Positions 5,508 to 12,303 of a DNA stretch of 12,303 bases are shown in pieces. The position numbers and the translations under genes were made by a program. Numbering within the stretch: the first letter of the stretch is position 1; the number at the start of each line of letters is the position of its first letter. Location of the stretch: positions 1 to 12,303 of the forward strand of contig JBKPSZ010000068.1 of assembly GCA_046735265.1 (NCBI GenBank), read 5' to 3'. The DNA comes from DATBFU01 sp046735265. Its GTDB lineage: Bacteria > Acidobacteriota > Thermoanaerobaculia > UBA5066 > Gp7-AA6. The notes beneath the pieces were generated by a model. The model saw only the letters and a program-made list of their open reading frames with translations, was not told where the DNA came from and did not search any database.

Positions 5508-7229
5508 GTGATCGAGCGGCGGCGCCGCGAGGCGCTCTTCGCGGCCGCGGCGGCGGTCGCGTCGGTCGTGATCCTCTTCGGGCCGCTCTCGGGCGGAATT
5601 CCGAAGGCCTACGATCTGCCCGATCATCTCGGCTCGACCGCGCAGGTGCTCCGCGGTTTTCGAGAGGGCGCCCTCTATCCGAGATGGCTCGCCGACTTTC
5701 ACGACGGCTGGGGCGAGCCGACTCTTCTCTTCTACCCGCCCGGTCTCTACTTCGTCGCCGCAGGGCTCGCTGCGATCTTCGGCGGCGATGCGCTGACCGG
5801 GCTCTTCGCCGCGCTCGTTGCCTTCGCGGCGATCGGAGCGGTCGGGATCTTCCGCTTCACGCGGCGGCGGTCGGGTGTTTGGGCCGGCGCGCTCGCGAGC
5901 CTCCTCTTCGCCGGCGTCCCCTATCGCTTCTTCGAGATCTACGCCGCCGGGCTGTATTCCGCCTTCGCGGCCGGCTGTCTCATCCCCTGGGCGCTCGACA
6001 CGCTGCTGCCGCGCGAAGGACGATGGAGCGGCCCCTCCCGCGCGTGGCCGCTCCTCTTCGCTCTGATCGTTCTGACGAATCTTCCGACGGGGGTCCTCTT
6101 CGCGTATCTCGTCGCGCTCTGGCTGATCGTCCGGATCGCGCTCGAGCGGCGGGTCGGCGATGCGGCGCGCGTCGCGGGAGGGCTCCTTTGGGGCTGCCTC
6201 CTCGCCGGCGTGTACCTGTTGCCGGCGGTCGCGGAGATGCGCTCCGTCGCCGTCCCGTTCTCCGACGGCGCGCCGCTCTACCGATCGAACTTCCTCTTTC
6301 AGCCATCCGGGTCCTGGATGAGCGAGGGACTGAAGAGCACGTTCGACCGGATGGGACTCTTCGCCGCGGCGGGGCTGCTCCTCGCCCTCGCGATCCTCGC
6401 CGCGGCCGCCCGCCGAGCGGGCGATCGGGTCTCGTCGGGCGAGGAGAGATCCTGGCGAATTCTCGTCTCCTCTTTCGGGCTGCTTTCGCTCTTTCTCCTG
6501 TCGCCCCTCTCCGCGCCGGTGTGGCGCTTCTTCCCCTTCCTCCGGCGAGTCAACATTCCCTGGCGATTCCTGGAGCCGCTCGGCGCCGCGGCGGCGTTCG
6601 CCGTGGCCGCCGCTGTCGCGGCGCTCCTCGCCGACAGGCGGCTCTCGCGAGCGCTCGCGGCCGCCGCCGGCGTCTTCTTCCTCGCGCTCGTCCTCTTGTG
6701 CGCCGCGTTCGATGCCTCCGTCTCCCGAGTGAACGGGAGGATGACCGCGGCCGAAGGCCGATCCGCCGTCGATCGCTTCTCGCACAAGGAAATGTTCTTT
6801 CTCCCGAAGGGAGCGCGGCGATCCTCGGAGATCCCGACCGTCCCGCGGCTCGCCTGCGACCGGCCGTGTCGGACGGAAGTCGTCTCGTGGCGCGCGGAGC
6901 GGCGCGTGTTCCGGGTCTTCGCGCCGGCGGGCGCGGGGATGCGCGTGCGGACGTACGCCTTTCCGGGATGGCGGGCGACCGCCGAAGGACGCTCCCTGCG
7001 CCTCGAGACCGAGGCGGCCACGGGCGCGATCGTGATCGACGTGCCGCCCGGCGAGCACCGGATCGAGCTCGACTTCGGGACGACACCGCTCCGAGCGGCG
7101 GGCGCGCTCTGCTGCGGGCTCGCCCTTCTCGCCTGGCTCTTGGCCGGGCGTTATCGCCGCGTGTCGACGGCCGAGGACGCCGCTCCGGCGGCCCTTTCGA
7201 CGGGGGCCGAGCGGGAGCCGGGAGCGTAG
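5508..7229 (+). CDS. Polytopic membrane protein, PTPS-related/YfhO-like (GT-C-type)
   Basis: This 573-residue protein has about ten hydrophobic segments. The first is at residues 9-28. The loop after it carries DLPDHLGSTAQVLRGF (36-51) and then YPRWLADFHDGWGEP and LFYPPGLYFVAAGLAA. This is the signature I associate with the '6-pyruvoyl-tetrahydropterin synthase-related' membrane family, which resembles GT-C glycosyltransferases using lipid-linked sugars; acidic residues in the first loop (Asp36, Asp39) would be catalytic candidates. After the helices comes a beta-rich domain with FPGWRA and PPGEHRIELDF, then a last membrane helix, as in YfhO-like proteins. The GTG at 5508 is the first possible start after an in-frame TAG at 5457, and it has no clear Shine-Dalgarno. 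The gene is divergent from the lipid-carrier glycosyltransferase. Its last 79 bases overlap the convergent TPR gene. Confidence 0.82.
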   Translation: MIERRRREALFAAAAAVASVVILFGPLSGGIPKAYDLPDHLGSTAQVLRGFREGALYPRWLADFHDGWGEPTLLFYPPGLYFVAAGLAAIFGGDALTGLFAALVAFAAIGAVGIFRFTRRRSGVWAGALASLLFAGVPYRFFEIYAAGLYSAFAAGCLIPWALDTLLPREGRWSGPSRAWPLLFALIVLTNLPTGVLFAYLVALWLIVRIALERRVGDAARVAGGLLWGCLLAGVYLLPAVAEMRSVAVPFSDGAPLYRSNFLFQPSGSWMSEGLKSTFDRMGLFAAAGLLLALAILAAAARRAGDRVSSGEERSWRILVSSFGLLSLFLLSPLSAPVWRFFPFLRRVNIPWRFLEPLGAAAAFAVAAAVAALLADRRLSRALAAAAGVFFLALVLLCAAFDASVSRVNGRMTAAEGRSAVDRFSHKEMFFLPKGARRSSEIPTVPRLACDRPCRTEVVSWRAERRVFRVFAPAGAGMRVRTYAFPGWRATAEGRSLRLETEAATGAIVIDVPPGEHRIELDFGTTPLRAAGALCCGLALLAWLLAGRYRRVSTAEDAAPAALSTGAEREPGA

Positions 7230-8719
7230 TCCGGGTCGATCCGTCGCATCCGAGCCTCGACCTCGGCGGCCAGTTCCGGCCGGCCGAACCGCCGAGCCGC
7301 CGCCGCGACCCGCTCGAGCTTGAAGAGACCCTCGCCCCAGGCGTCGAAACGCGGATCCGCAGCGATCGCGTCCGCCATCCCGATGAGCGTCTTTTCCGCG
7401 GCGGCGGAGTCGCCCGACGCGAGCTCGACCTCCGCGCCAGCCATGCGCACGAAGGGCTCGGCCATGCGCTCGACGTAGAGCCGGTCGGCTCCGGAAAGAA
7501 GTTTCCGGGCCTCCTCGAGAGCGGCGGCGGCGCGCCGCGACGCCTGCGAGGCTTCCGCCGTTCGCCCGAGAGCGAGGAGCGTTTCGGCTTCGACGGCGTT
7601 CCCCGCCGCCCGGGCGCCCGGGGACCCGGAGGCCATCCGGCGCGACGTCGCGAGCGCCTCCTCGACGCGTCCGCGCAGAAGCAGGAACTCCGGCAACGAC
7701 GCGTGCTGCGACGCCATAGCGTCGATGCGGATCGGCGTCTCGTAGGCGCGTCGCAGGGTCGCCTCCGTTTCCTGCATGCGTCCGAGCCGAAGGTACGTGA
7801 AGGCGAGGAGCTGCAGGTTGTGGACATGGTGCCAGTCGTCGCCCGGGCGCAGGCGCTCCTCCTGCGCGTAGCGCTTCTCGATCGCGTCGGCTTTCTCGAG
7901 CTGCTGCCGCGCCTCTTCCCAGCGCCCGAGCCGCGGCAGGACGTGCGCGTACATGTGCTGGGCGTGCGCGACGCTGGGCGCGGCCTCGGCGTACCGCTTC
8001 CCGAAATCCGCCGCCTCCCGATGCCGGCCCACGTTCTCGTAGGAGTGGACGAGGTAGTGCTCGGCGCCGAAGTGCCCGGGCGAGCAGACGAGCGCCGTGC
8101 GATAGAACGCGATCGACCCGACCCCGCCGCGCTGTCCGCGTCCCCACGGCCCCGGCTCCTCGGCGTTGCCCCGGAGGATCCAGAGCTCGGCATCGTCCGG
8201 GTAGGCGGCGATGGCGGCTTCGATCTCGCGCTTGTACTCCGCGTGACGGCTCGCTTCGATCTCGGGGCTCTCTGCGGCGACGGCGTCCATCTGCATGGCG
8301 CGCAGCGCGATGAATCGGCGCTCGAGGTCGGCCGCCTTGGGAGCGAGCGCTCGTGCTCGTTCGAGCGCCTCGCGCGCCTCCTTCCGGCGCTCCATGCCCT
8401 GCTCCGCGCGCGCCAGGCCCAGCCAGGCCATCGCGCACGCGGGATCGGCGCGCAGCGCCTGCCGGAACGAACGGGCCGCTTCGATCCACACGTAGGAGTG
8501 GAGGTAGGCGAGTCCCTGGTTGGAGAAGGACTGGGCTTCGGGCGAAGACGTCGTGACCTTCTGGGAGATCCGCCCCACGCCCTCGCGCAGGACGGTCGGA
8601 CGCTCGAGGATGGCCGGGTCCACGGTGCCCGGCGCGTCGCAATGCGACGGCTGCGCGAGGGCCGGAAGAGCGGCGAACAGGAACGCGAGGGCGGGCGCGG
8701 CGCGGAAGCTTCGCCTCAT
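7151..8719 (-). CDS. Exported tetratricopeptide repeat protein
   Basis: The 522-residue product begins MRRSFRAAPALAFLFAALPA with likely cleavage at ALA-QP (22/23), so it is exported. Helical TPR hairpins fill the rest. The first is at about residues 62-100 (SNQGLAYLHSYVWIEAARSF, then RQALRADPACAMAWLGLARA). Later ones include GRHREAADFGKRYAEAAP, GRWEEARQQLEKADAI, LGRMQETEATLRRAYE and GRVEEALATSRRMA. There is no catalytic domain, so it is probably a scaffold or partner protein; the partner is unknown. The ATG at 8719 is chosen over an in-frame ATG 11 codons upstream because GGGGAGG (8731-8725) lies five bases before it and the signal peptide then starts correctly. The C-terminal 25 or so residues are encoded antisense to the end of the membrane-protein gene. 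Confidence 0.9.
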   Translation of the reverse strand: MRRSFRAAPALAFLFAALPALAQPSHCDAPGTVDPAILERPTVLREGVGRISQKVTTSSPEAQSFSNQGLAYLHSYVWIEAARSFRQALRADPACAMAWLGLARAEQGMERRKEAREALERARALAPKAADLERRFIALRAMQMDAVAAESPEIEASRHAEYKREIEAAIAAYPDDAELWILRGNAEEPGPWGRGQRGGVGSIAFYRTALVCSPGHFGAEHYLVHSYENVGRHREAADFGKRYAEAAPSVAHAQHMYAHVLPRLGRWEEARQQLEKADAIEKRYAQEERLRPGDDWHHVHNLQLLAFTYLRLGRMQETEATLRRAYETPIRIDAMASQHASLPEFLLLRGRVEEALATSRRMASGSPGARAAGNAVEAETLLALGRTAEASQASRRAAAALEEARKLLSGADRLYVERMAEPFVRMAGAEVELASGDSAAAEKTLIGMADAIAADPRFDAWGEGLFKLERVAAAARRFGRPELAAEVEARMRRIDPDYAPGSRSAPVERAAGAASSAVDTRR

Positions 8720-8800
8720 GAGGTCCTCCCCGGGTATCCAGGAATCGTACATCGCCTGCCTGTGCGGCGGCGGCGGCGGCTCGTTCCGTTCCGGCCTCCG

Positions 8801-8820
8801 GTCGTACTCAGTCGTACTCG
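8801..8820. repeat. Tandem 10-base direct repeat, possible operator
   Basis: GTCGTACTCA is followed directly by GTCGTACTCG, a single mismatch over two 10-base units, which equals about one helical turn each. The near-palindrome ACCATACGGT adjoins it. Two same-face sites between divergent starts would suit a regulator, but no binding protein is known. Confidence 0.45.
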
Positions 8821-8857
8821 ACCATACGGTCCAGACCGGTTTCTCATTCTTTCGCGC

Positions 8858-8885
8858 TTGACCGGCGAATCCGCCGCCGTAGGCT
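8858..8885 (+). promoter_or_regulatory. Possible promoter for the sugar-dehydrogenase-like gene
   Basis: TTGACC (8858-8863) and TAGGCT (8880-8885) are 16 bases apart and resemble -35 (5 of 6) and -10 (3 of 6, the most conserved positions) boxes. Initiation near 8892 would leave a leader of about 55 bases. It is plausible only; the -10 is weak. Confidence 0.3.
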
Positions 8886-8946
8886 CGCGGGGTTTCCTGC
8901 CGGAACTCGATTCACCGGAGCCTGCGATCCCCCGGGGGCGAAAAGG

Positions 8947-11900
8947 ATGTCCTGGAAGCCGCGACGCGCGGCGGCGTTTGGCGCTCTTCTTCTCGCGGCG
9001 GTCGGACCGTCTATCGCGGGCGCACAGGTCCTCCCCTCGGGATTTCGCGACACGGTCATCTTTTCGGGTCTGACGCAGCCGACGGCGATCGCGTTCTCCC
9101 CCGACGGGCGGGTCTTCGTGGCGGAGAAGGGGGGACGGATCAAGGTCTTCGCCAGCCTGACGGCGACGACCCCGACTCTCTTCGCGGATCTTTCGACGAA
9201 CGTCTACAACTACTGGGACCGAGGGCTTCTGGGACTCGCTCTCGATCCGGCCTTTCCGACGAAGCCCTACGTCTACGTCCTCTATGCCTACGACGGGAAC
9301 ATCGGGGGCGCGGCGCCGAAGTGGGGGACCCCGGGGGTCTATTCGGACCCGTGCCCGACGCCGCCGGGAGGGACGGAGGACGGGTGCACGGTGAGCGGTC
9401 GGCTGTCGCGGCTGACGGCGTCGGGGTCGGTGATGACGGGGACGGAGCTGGTGCTGGTGCATGACTGGTTCCAGCAGTACCCGAGCCACTCGATCGGGAG
9501 CGTGGTCTTCGGAGCGGACGGATATCTCTACGCGTCGGGGGGTGAAGGAGCGAGCTTCAACTGGGCGGACTACGGGCAGGATGGCAGCCCGCTCAATCCC
9601 GGAGGCGATCCTCCGGTTCCGGTCGGTGGCGCGCAGACCCCGCCTCTGGCCGAGGGCGGGGCGCTACGCTCGCAGGACGTCCGAACGGGGGGCGATCCCC
9701 TGGGCCTCTCGGGGACGCTCATCCGGATCGATCCGGCGACGGGCGCCGGGGTGTCGGGCAATCCGATGTTCACGAGCTCGAGCGCCAACGCGCGACGCGT
9801 CGTCGCGGCGGGGCTGCGAAATCCGTTTCGCTTCACGACGCGCCCGGGCACCTCCGAGATCTGGATCGGCGACGTGGGCTGGAACACGTGGGAGGAGATC
9901 AATCGCCTGAAAACCATCTCTCCGCTCAGCAACTTCGGATGGCCCTGCTACGAGGGGATGAACAAACAGCTCTCCTACGACAACCTGAACCTGAACCTCT
10001 GCGAGAACCTGTACACGACGCCCTCGGCCGTCACCCTTCCGGTCCTGACGTACAACCACAACGCGAGAGTCGTCGCGAACGAGACGTGTCCGACCGGCAG
10101 TTCTTCGATCAGCGCCATCTCCTTCTACAACGGGACGTCGTATCCGTCGAGCTATCGCGGAGCGCTTTTCTTCGGTGACTACTCGCGCCGCTGCATCTGG
10201 GCGATGTTGCCCGGAACGGGCGGCGACCCGGATCCGACGAAAGTGCAGACCTTCGTCGCGGGCGCTCCTTCGCCGGTACAGCTCGTGGCCGGTCCGGGTG
10301 GCGACCTCTTCTATCCGGATCTGAATGGCGGAAAGATCCATCGGATCCAGTACATGACGCCCACGGCAGCGCTCGTTGCCGCTCCGATTTCGGGAAAGGC
10401 CCCGCTGACCGTGGCGTTCGACGCGAGCGGATCGACTCACCCGAACCCGGGCGAGCCTCTGACCTACTCCTGGGACCTGAACGGAGACGGCACCTACGGC
10501 GACTCGACGATCGCCAAGCCGACCTACACCTACTCGACAAAAGGGACGTACAACGTCGGGCTCCGGGTCACCGATTCGAAAGGCGCGTTCGACACGGCCT
10601 CGCAGGTGATCAACGTCTCCAATTCCCCTCCGGTGCCTCACATCGCCGCGCCGCTCTCGACGCTGACCTGGAAGGTCGGCGACGTGATCTCCTTCTCGGG
10701 CTCCGCGACCGACCCGGAGGACGGCACGCTCCCCGCGTCGAAGCTCACGTGGAGTCTCACGATCGAGCACTGCCCCTCGAATTGCCATACGCATCCGGTG
10801 CAGGACTACGTCGGCGTCGTGAGCGGGACGTTCACCGGACAGGACCACGACTACCCTTCGTATCTCGTGCTCAAGCTGACGGCGACCGATTCGAACGGCC
10901 TCTCCGCAACGACGAGCGTCAACCTGCAGCCGAAGACGGTGACTCTGTCGTTCGCGACGAGTCCGGCGGGTCTCCAGCTCTCGGTCGGCAGCGCGACCCA
11001 GGCGGCCCCCTTCTCGCGGACGGTCATCATCGGATCGTCCAACTCGGTCACCGCGGCGTCGCCGCAGAGCCTCTCGGGCGGCCTCTACGCTTTCACGAGC
11101 TGGTCCGACGGAGGTGCGCAATCGCACACGATCGTCGCGCCGGCGGCCGCGGCCTCCTTCTCCGCGTCCTATCGCTCGGTGACGCCGACCCCGACCCGCA
11201 CCGGGACCTCCGCTTCGACGGCCACCCGCACGCCGACGCGAACGGCCATAGCCGGAACGCCGACGCGGACTCCGACGGCGACCGCAACGCCGCTCGCCTC
11301 CTCCGATGCCCTGTCGTCCGAGGCCGACGTCGGAGGGCCGGCGCTCCCCGGAAGCTCCACCGTCTCTTCCGGGACGTTCACCGTGAAGGGCTCCGGAGCC
11401 GACATCTTCGGCGTGTCGGATCAGTTCCACTTCGTCTACCGGACCATTTCCGGAAACGCCGAGATCGTGGCTCGCGTCGCCTCCGTTCAGAATACGAACT
11501 CCTATGCCAAGGCGGGCGTCATGATCCGGCAGGATCTTTCGGCCGGCTCCCCGTACGCGATGATGGAGATCCTGCCGCGCGGCACGTCCGGGTTCCAGTG
11601 GCGGCTGACCCCGGGCGCCACCACGCCGTCGCTCGGCTCGACCGGCGCGGCGCCGTACTGGGTCCGACTGGTCCGCAGCGGGAACGTTTTCACGGCGTAC
11701 CGGTCGGCGAACGGAACCGCGTGGGTCCAGGTCGGGACGCCGACGACGATCAGCATGAATGCAGTCGTCTATGCGGGCCTCGCCGTGACTTCCCACAACG
11801 ACGCCATGCTCTGTCAGGCAGTCTTCGACAACGTGAAGACGACCGGCGCCGCGGCGGCGACGGCGACCCCCACGCGAACCGGCACCGCGACCTCGACGCC

Positions 11901-12303
11901 GACTCGAACCTCCACGCGTTCTTCGACGGCCACCCCGACCTCGAGCCCGACGCGGACCGGTATGGCGACATCGACCGGAACGCGGACCTCGACTCCAACC
12001 GCCACGCGGACGGCGACACGAACGTCGACCGGAACCTCCACCGCCACGACGACACCCACGCCCACCTCGACCTCGACACGAACCTTCACCGCGACAGTGA
12101 CGCGAACGTCCTCCGCGACCGCGACCGTAACCGCGACGCGCACGTTCACCGCGACCGCGACGCGCACGTCCACGGCCACTGCGACGATGACGGCGACCCG
12201 CACCGCGACGTGGACTCCGACTCACACCGCCACGAGCACGGCGACGACCTTGCCGACGCAGACCCGCACGAGCACGCCGACCAGAACTCCGACCGCGACA
12301 CCG
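8947..12303 (+). CDS. Secreted multidomain PQQ-sugar-dehydrogenase-like protein with PKD and Thr-rich stalk (runs off right edge)
   Basis: The frame is open from the ATG at 8947 to the window end, 1119 codons without a stop. A signal peptide (cleavage near AGA-QV, residues 26/27) is followed by a six-bladed propeller of the glucose/sorbosone dehydrogenase type (about 31-470). Its marks are DRGLLGLALDPAF (91-103), His181 in HSIG where relatives usually have HNGG (the likely base), GLRNPFRF (289-296), IGDVGWNTWEEIN (307-319), NFGWPCYEG (329-337) and FFGDYSRRCIW (408-418). A PKD domain follows (about 471-558, YSWDLNGDG), then a His/Cys-containing beta module (559-745). Next come a Thr-Pro linker (746-782), a DUF1349-like lectin-fold domain (about 785-965) and a long X-Thr stalk. 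It probably oxidises a sugar outside the cell with PQQ, or binds carbohydrate. The only start without an upstream alternative is this ATG; its ribosome site is poor. Confidence 0.9.
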   Translation, partial: MSWKPRRAAAFGALLLAAVGPSIAGAQVLPSGFRDTVIFSGLTQPTAIAFSPDGRVFVAEKGGRIKVFASLTATTPTLFADLSTNVYNYWDRGLLGLALDPAFPTKPYVYVLYAYDGNIGGAAPKWGTPGVYSDPCPTPPGGTEDGCTVSGRLSRLTASGSVMTGTELVLVHDWFQQYPSHSIGSVVFGADGYLYASGGEGASFNWADYGQDGSPLNPGGDPPVPVGGAQTPPLAEGGALRSQDVRTGGDPLGLSGTLIRIDPATGAGVSGNPMFTSSSANARRVVAAGLRNPFRFTTRPGTSEIWIGDVGWNTWEEINRLKTISPLSNFGWPCYEGMNKQLSYDNLNLNLCENLYTTPSAVTLPVLTYNHNARVVANETCPTGSSSISAISFYNGTSYPSSYRGALFFGDYSRRCIWAMLPGTGGDPDPTKVQTFVAGAPSPVQLVAGPGGDLFYPDLNGGKIHRIQYMTPTAALVAAPISGKAPLTVAFDASGSTHPNPGEPLTYSWDLNGDGTYGDSTIAKPTYTYSTKGTYNVGLRVTDSKGAFDTASQVINVSNSPPVPHIAAPLSTLTWKVGDVISFSGSATDPEDGTLPASKLTWSLTIEHCPSNCHTHPVQDYVGVVSGTFTGQDHDYPSYLVLKLTATDSNGLSATTSVNLQPKTVTLSFATSPAGLQLSVGSATQAAPFSRTVIIGSSNSVTAASPQSLSGGLYAFTSWSDGGAQSHTIVAPAAAASFSASYRSVTPTPTRTGTSASTATRTPTRTAIAGTPTRTPTATATPLASSDALSSEADVGGPALPGSSTVSSGTFTVKGSGADIFGVSDQFHFVYRTISGNAEIVARVASVQNTNSYAKAGVMIRQDLSAGSPYAMMEILPRGTSGFQWRLTPGATTPSLGSTGAAPYWVRLVRSGNVFTAYRSANGTAWVQVGTPTTISMNAVVYAGLAVTSHNDAMLCQAVFDNVKTTGAAAATATPTRTGTATSTPTRTSTRSSTATPTSSPTRTGMATSTGTRTSTPTATRTATRTSTGTSTATTTPTPTSTSTRTFTATVTRTSSATATVTATRTFTATATRTSTATATMTATRTATWTPTHTATSTATTLPTQTRTSTPTRTPTATP
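11182..11292 (+). repeat. First Thr/Pro-rich linker
   Basis: Residues 746-782 of the secreted protein are low-complexity Thr-Pro-Arg-Ala sequence (for example TPTRTGTSASTATRTPTRT). They separate the second beta module from the DUF1349-like domain. Thr alternates with other residues, but the phase slips once around residues 768-771. It is presumably a flexible, possibly glycosylated spacer. Confidence 0.85.
11860..12303 (+). repeat. Long alternating X-Thr repeat (stalk), continuing past the window
   Basis: From residue 972 to 1118 every even position is Thr except five (S992, S1000, M1006, S1056, L1102), that is 69 of 74, with no phase slip. The odd positions vary freely: Ala, Ser, Arg, Pro, Gly, and also Phe, Val, Met, Trp, His and Gln. 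All four Thr codons are used, so the pattern is kept at protein level and is not a fresh DNA slippage tract. Such a segment would be extended and could carry O-linked sugars. Its end and any domain beyond it are outside the window. Confidence 0.9.

Larger units (their letters stand above)
8720..8946. other. Divergent intergenic region between the TPR and sugar-dehydrogenase-like genes
   Basis: These 227 bases hold the upstream regions of two divergent genes and no coding region. They contain the TPR ribosome site (8725-8731), a run of CGG triplets near 8765-8780, a tandem 10-base repeat (8801-8820), the near-palindrome ACCATACGGT (8821-8830) and a candidate plus-strand promoter (8858-8885). 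A -10-like TACGAT for the TPR gene lies at 8749-8744 on the reverse strand, without a matching -35. No terminator-like hairpin with a T run is visible. Confidence 0.6.

Noticed and set aside
5463..8642. Upstream part of a single 1395-codon minus-strand open frame that ends in the glycosyltransferase
   Set aside because: It is antisense to the membrane-protein gene and overlaps the TPR gene in another frame. It is rich in Arg, Glu and Gly with no domain. The GT2 protein is complete from the GTG at 5462.
5354..9073. 1239-codon plus-strand open frame
   Set aside because: It shadows the membrane-protein, TPR and intergenic regions in the wrong frame. Arg-rich low-complexity translation is typical of GC-rich DNA that lacks stop codons.
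11814..12203. Minus-strand frame translating as a Val-rich alternating repeat
   Set aside because: This is simply the reverse complement of the X-Thr repeat. It has no ribosome site or recognisable fold.
9664..12225. 853-codon minus-strand open frame opposite the secreted protein
   Set aside because: It is antisense to a clear multidomain protein. Its Arg/Gly-rich composition reflects the Thr-codon repeats read backwards.
11860..12303. CRISPR array or DNA satellite at the right edge
   Set aside because: There are no constant repeat and spacer units. The period is two codons with variable third bases inside a continuous reading frame.

Overview
The window is very GC-rich, with G or C at most third codon positions, and is gene-dense. 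It reads as a chromosomal segment of a high-GC, probably Gram-negative bacterium. The mix of a periplasmic-type amidohydrolase, a DapB-like dehydrogenase, a TPR exoprotein and a giant Thr-rich secreted beta-propeller protein would suit Acidobacteriota (for example Thermoanaerobaculia) or a related uncultured phylum. That placement is only an impression from gene style. Six of the ten genes start with GTG. I see no tRNA, rRNA, CRISPR, insertion sequence or phage gene.

Layout. (1) 1-1744, minus strand: a three-gene run of a DapB/2,4-diaminopentanoate dehydrogenase-like oxidoreductase, a small SRPBCC protein, and the start of a DNA photolyase that runs off the left edge. The last two overlap by ATGA. 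(2) 1745-1862: a short divergent promoter region. (3) 1863-3596, plus strand: an exported metal-dependent amidohydrolase followed by a small probable lipoprotein. (4) 3583-5462, minus strand: a polyprenyl-phosphate glycosyltransferase of the GtrB/DPM1 type, overlapping by GTGA a zinc-ribbon plus SAM methyltransferase. (5) 5508-7229, plus strand: a polytopic membrane protein of the PTPS-related/YfhO-like kind, with its start codon 45 bases from that of the divergent glycosyltransferase. (6) 7151-8719, minus strand: an exported TPR protein whose 3' end overlaps the membrane protein by 79 bases. (7) 8720-8946: a divergent intergenic region. (8) 8947 to the right edge, plus strand: a secreted protein of at least 1119 residues with a PQQ-sugar-dehydrogenase-like propeller, a PKD domain, a second beta module, a DUF1349-like domain, and two Thr-rich linkers. 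The second linker has Thr at nearly every second residue.

How they may work together. The glycosyltransferase, methyltransferase and GT-C-like membrane protein look like a small envelope-glycan module: charge the lipid carrier with sugar, transfer it across the membrane, modify the sugar. The photolyase/SRPBCC pair looks like a light-damage repair unit. The giant secreted protein probably oxidises a sugar or polyol outside the cell, or binds a surface, on a long and possibly glycosylated stalk. I found no clear-cut unknown defence or mobile system. The most unusual element is the strict X-Thr alternation at the right edge, together with the nearby sugar-transfer genes.
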